DNA of 7,140 nt from JBFELO01 sp041552055. Lineage in GTDB: Bacteria; Acidobacteriota; Thermoanaerobaculia; Thermoanaerobaculales; Sulfomarinibacteraceae. Positions 6,400 to 7,140 of the stretch are shown here, one piece after another. How positions within the stretch are numbered: the stretch's first letter is position 1; each line of letters opens with the position of its first letter. Location of the stretch: the NCBI GenBank assembly GCA_041552055.1, contig JBFELO010000205.1, positions 1 to 7,140 on the forward strand, given 5' to 3'. The notes below the pieces were generated by a model. The model was not told the origin of the DNA. It did not search any database and saw only the letters and a list, made by a program, of their open reading frames with translations. Made by a program: the position numbers and the translations under genes.

Positions 6400-7140
6400 T
6401 CAGGCGACAGCGCTCTTCTCCTGGCAGAGATGAACGTCCCGCTGGGGGAACGGAATCGAGCAGCCGGCCGCCTCCAGGCCCTCCTTCAGCTGCTTGGTGA
6501 GGTCGAAGTACACGGTCCAGTAATCGTCCGGTACACACCACGGGCGCATGATCAGATCGACCGAGGAATCGCCGAGGTTTGAGACCGCGATCTGAGGGGG
6601 AGGTTCGGACAGCACCTTGGGGTGAGCGGTCACGATCCCCTCGATGGTCTTCATGGCCACCACGATGTCGTCGGTGTGCGAAATACCCATCACCATGTCG
6701 AAGCTGCGGGTTTCGTTGCCGTCGTAGTTGACGATCGTGCCCGAGAATCCTTGTGAGTCTGGCTGGATGATGCGTTTGTTGTCGAGGCTGTTCATGGTGG
6801 TGGTAATCATCCCGATCGCGACCACCTTGCCGAGCTCGCCGTCGACCTCGACCAGGTCACCCACTTTGAAGGGCCGGAACACCAACAGCATCAACCCGGC
6901 GGCGAAGGTCGACAGAGTGCCCTGGAGCGCCAGGCCGATGGCCGGGCCTGCGGCGCCCAGCACGGCGGCGAACGATGCGGTGGGGATGCCGAAGATCCCA
7001 ATCACAGCGATCACCACGAAGGCAACCACAAGGTAATAGGAACTCATGCTTAGTCCAGCCACTACTCTCCTTTGGATTGGTGTTTTAGATAAAAAAGCCA
7101 TCGTAACGGTATTTACCGCCAGAGGGGCTATGATAAAACC
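6400..7140 (-). CDS. mscS: MscS-family mechanosensitive ion channel, 5' end outside window
   Basis: MscS channels open in the inner membrane under tension and release solutes on osmotic downshock. The stop is at 6400-6402. A Met at 7101 would give 233 aa, but the frame stays open to the right edge and its residues there (GFIIAP...) still align with E. coli MscS (GLIIAR...), so that Met is probably internal and TM1 is missing. A TM2-like segment (LVVAFVVIAVIGIFG) precedes the TM3 pore helix with AVLGAAG and GLALQGTLS. RPFKVGD then opens the beta domain, and the alpha/beta C-terminal vestibule ends with IPFPQRDVHL. Two differences from E. coli stand out: Pro (codon 6943-6945) where Leu105 of the pore seal lies, and QPD in place of IPN in the beta domain. 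Codon usage changes sharply beyond about 7030. The family is certain; the symbol is at family level. Confidence 0.9.
   Translation of the reverse strand, partial: GFIIAPLAVNTVTMAFLSKTPIQRRVVAGLSMSSYYLVVAFVVIAVIGIFGIPTASFAAVLGAAGPAIGLALQGTLSTFAAGLMLLVFRPFKVGDLVEVDGELGKVVAIGMITTTMNSLDNKRIIQPDSQGFSGTIVNYDGNETRSFDMVMGISHTDDIVVAMKTIEGIVTAHPKVLSEPPPQIAVSNLGDSSVDLIMRPWCVPDDYWTVYFDLTKQLKEGLEAAGCSIPFPQRDVHLCQEKSAVA

Noticed and set aside
6150..6582. Plus-strand frames of 116 and 123 aa across the end of the channel gene
   Set aside because: They run antisense to the conserved MscS C terminus or to the small membrane frame, with low-complexity Arg/Pro-rich translations.
7107..7118. Short palindrome CGGTATTTACCG as a possible operator or mobile-element end
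   Set aside because: It has only 5-bp arms, lies inside the open MscS frame whose protein still aligns to the family, and has no partner repeat in the window.

Overview
The window is high-GC bacterial DNA (clearly above 60% GC by eye, with strong G/C preference at third codon positions), except for the last ~80 bases, which fall to about 41% GC by hand count. It holds three recognisable genes, one partial C-terminal fragment and one small likely membrane-protein gene. A secreted FG-GAP/VCBS-type protein next to a secreted M1 peptidase carrying HYDIN/ASH-like domains and ~116-residue beta-rich repeats resembles secretomes I associate with Acidobacteriota (for example Thermoanaerobaculia) or nearby deep-branching phyla such as Krumholzibacteriota and Eisenbacteria. 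That placement comes from memory of similar proteins and is tentative. No phage, IS, CRISPR, tRNA or rRNA was seen.

Left part (1-784): the 3' end of a plus-strand gene open at the left edge. It has a calcium-binding DxDxDG-type repeat blade and a beta domain, then an odd Pro/Arg/Gln-rich tail that coincides with two strong DNA hairpins. A 121-bp intergenic gap with one more stem-loop follows.

Centre (785-4861): one very large plus-strand gene for a secreted zinc metallopeptidase of family M1 (1358 aa). It has a signal peptide, a complete M1 catalytic core (GGMEHQT, HELGH-x18-E, catalytic Tyr), three ASH-like beta domains ending in an SNDP motif, and four ~116-aa C-terminal repeats in an A-B-A-B pattern.

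Right-centre (4991-6040): rsgA on the plus strand, a circularly permuted GTPase with its C-x4-C-x-H-x5-C zinc site, acting in 30S ribosome maturation. It lies 129 bp after the peptidase and probably has its own promoter.

Right (6051-7140): two minus-strand genes convergent with rsgA. These are a 74-aa two-helix membrane protein of unknown function and, upstream of it, an MscS-family mechanosensitive channel whose 5' end runs off the window.

The genes do not form an obvious single pathway. This looks like an ordinary chromosomal segment with one unusual multidomain exoprotein. The observations most worth checking are that protein's architecture and repeats, the abrupt codon-usage change inside the channel gene at the right edge, and the structured and possibly frameshifted end of the first gene. 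I did not find convincing evidence of a new multi-gene system.
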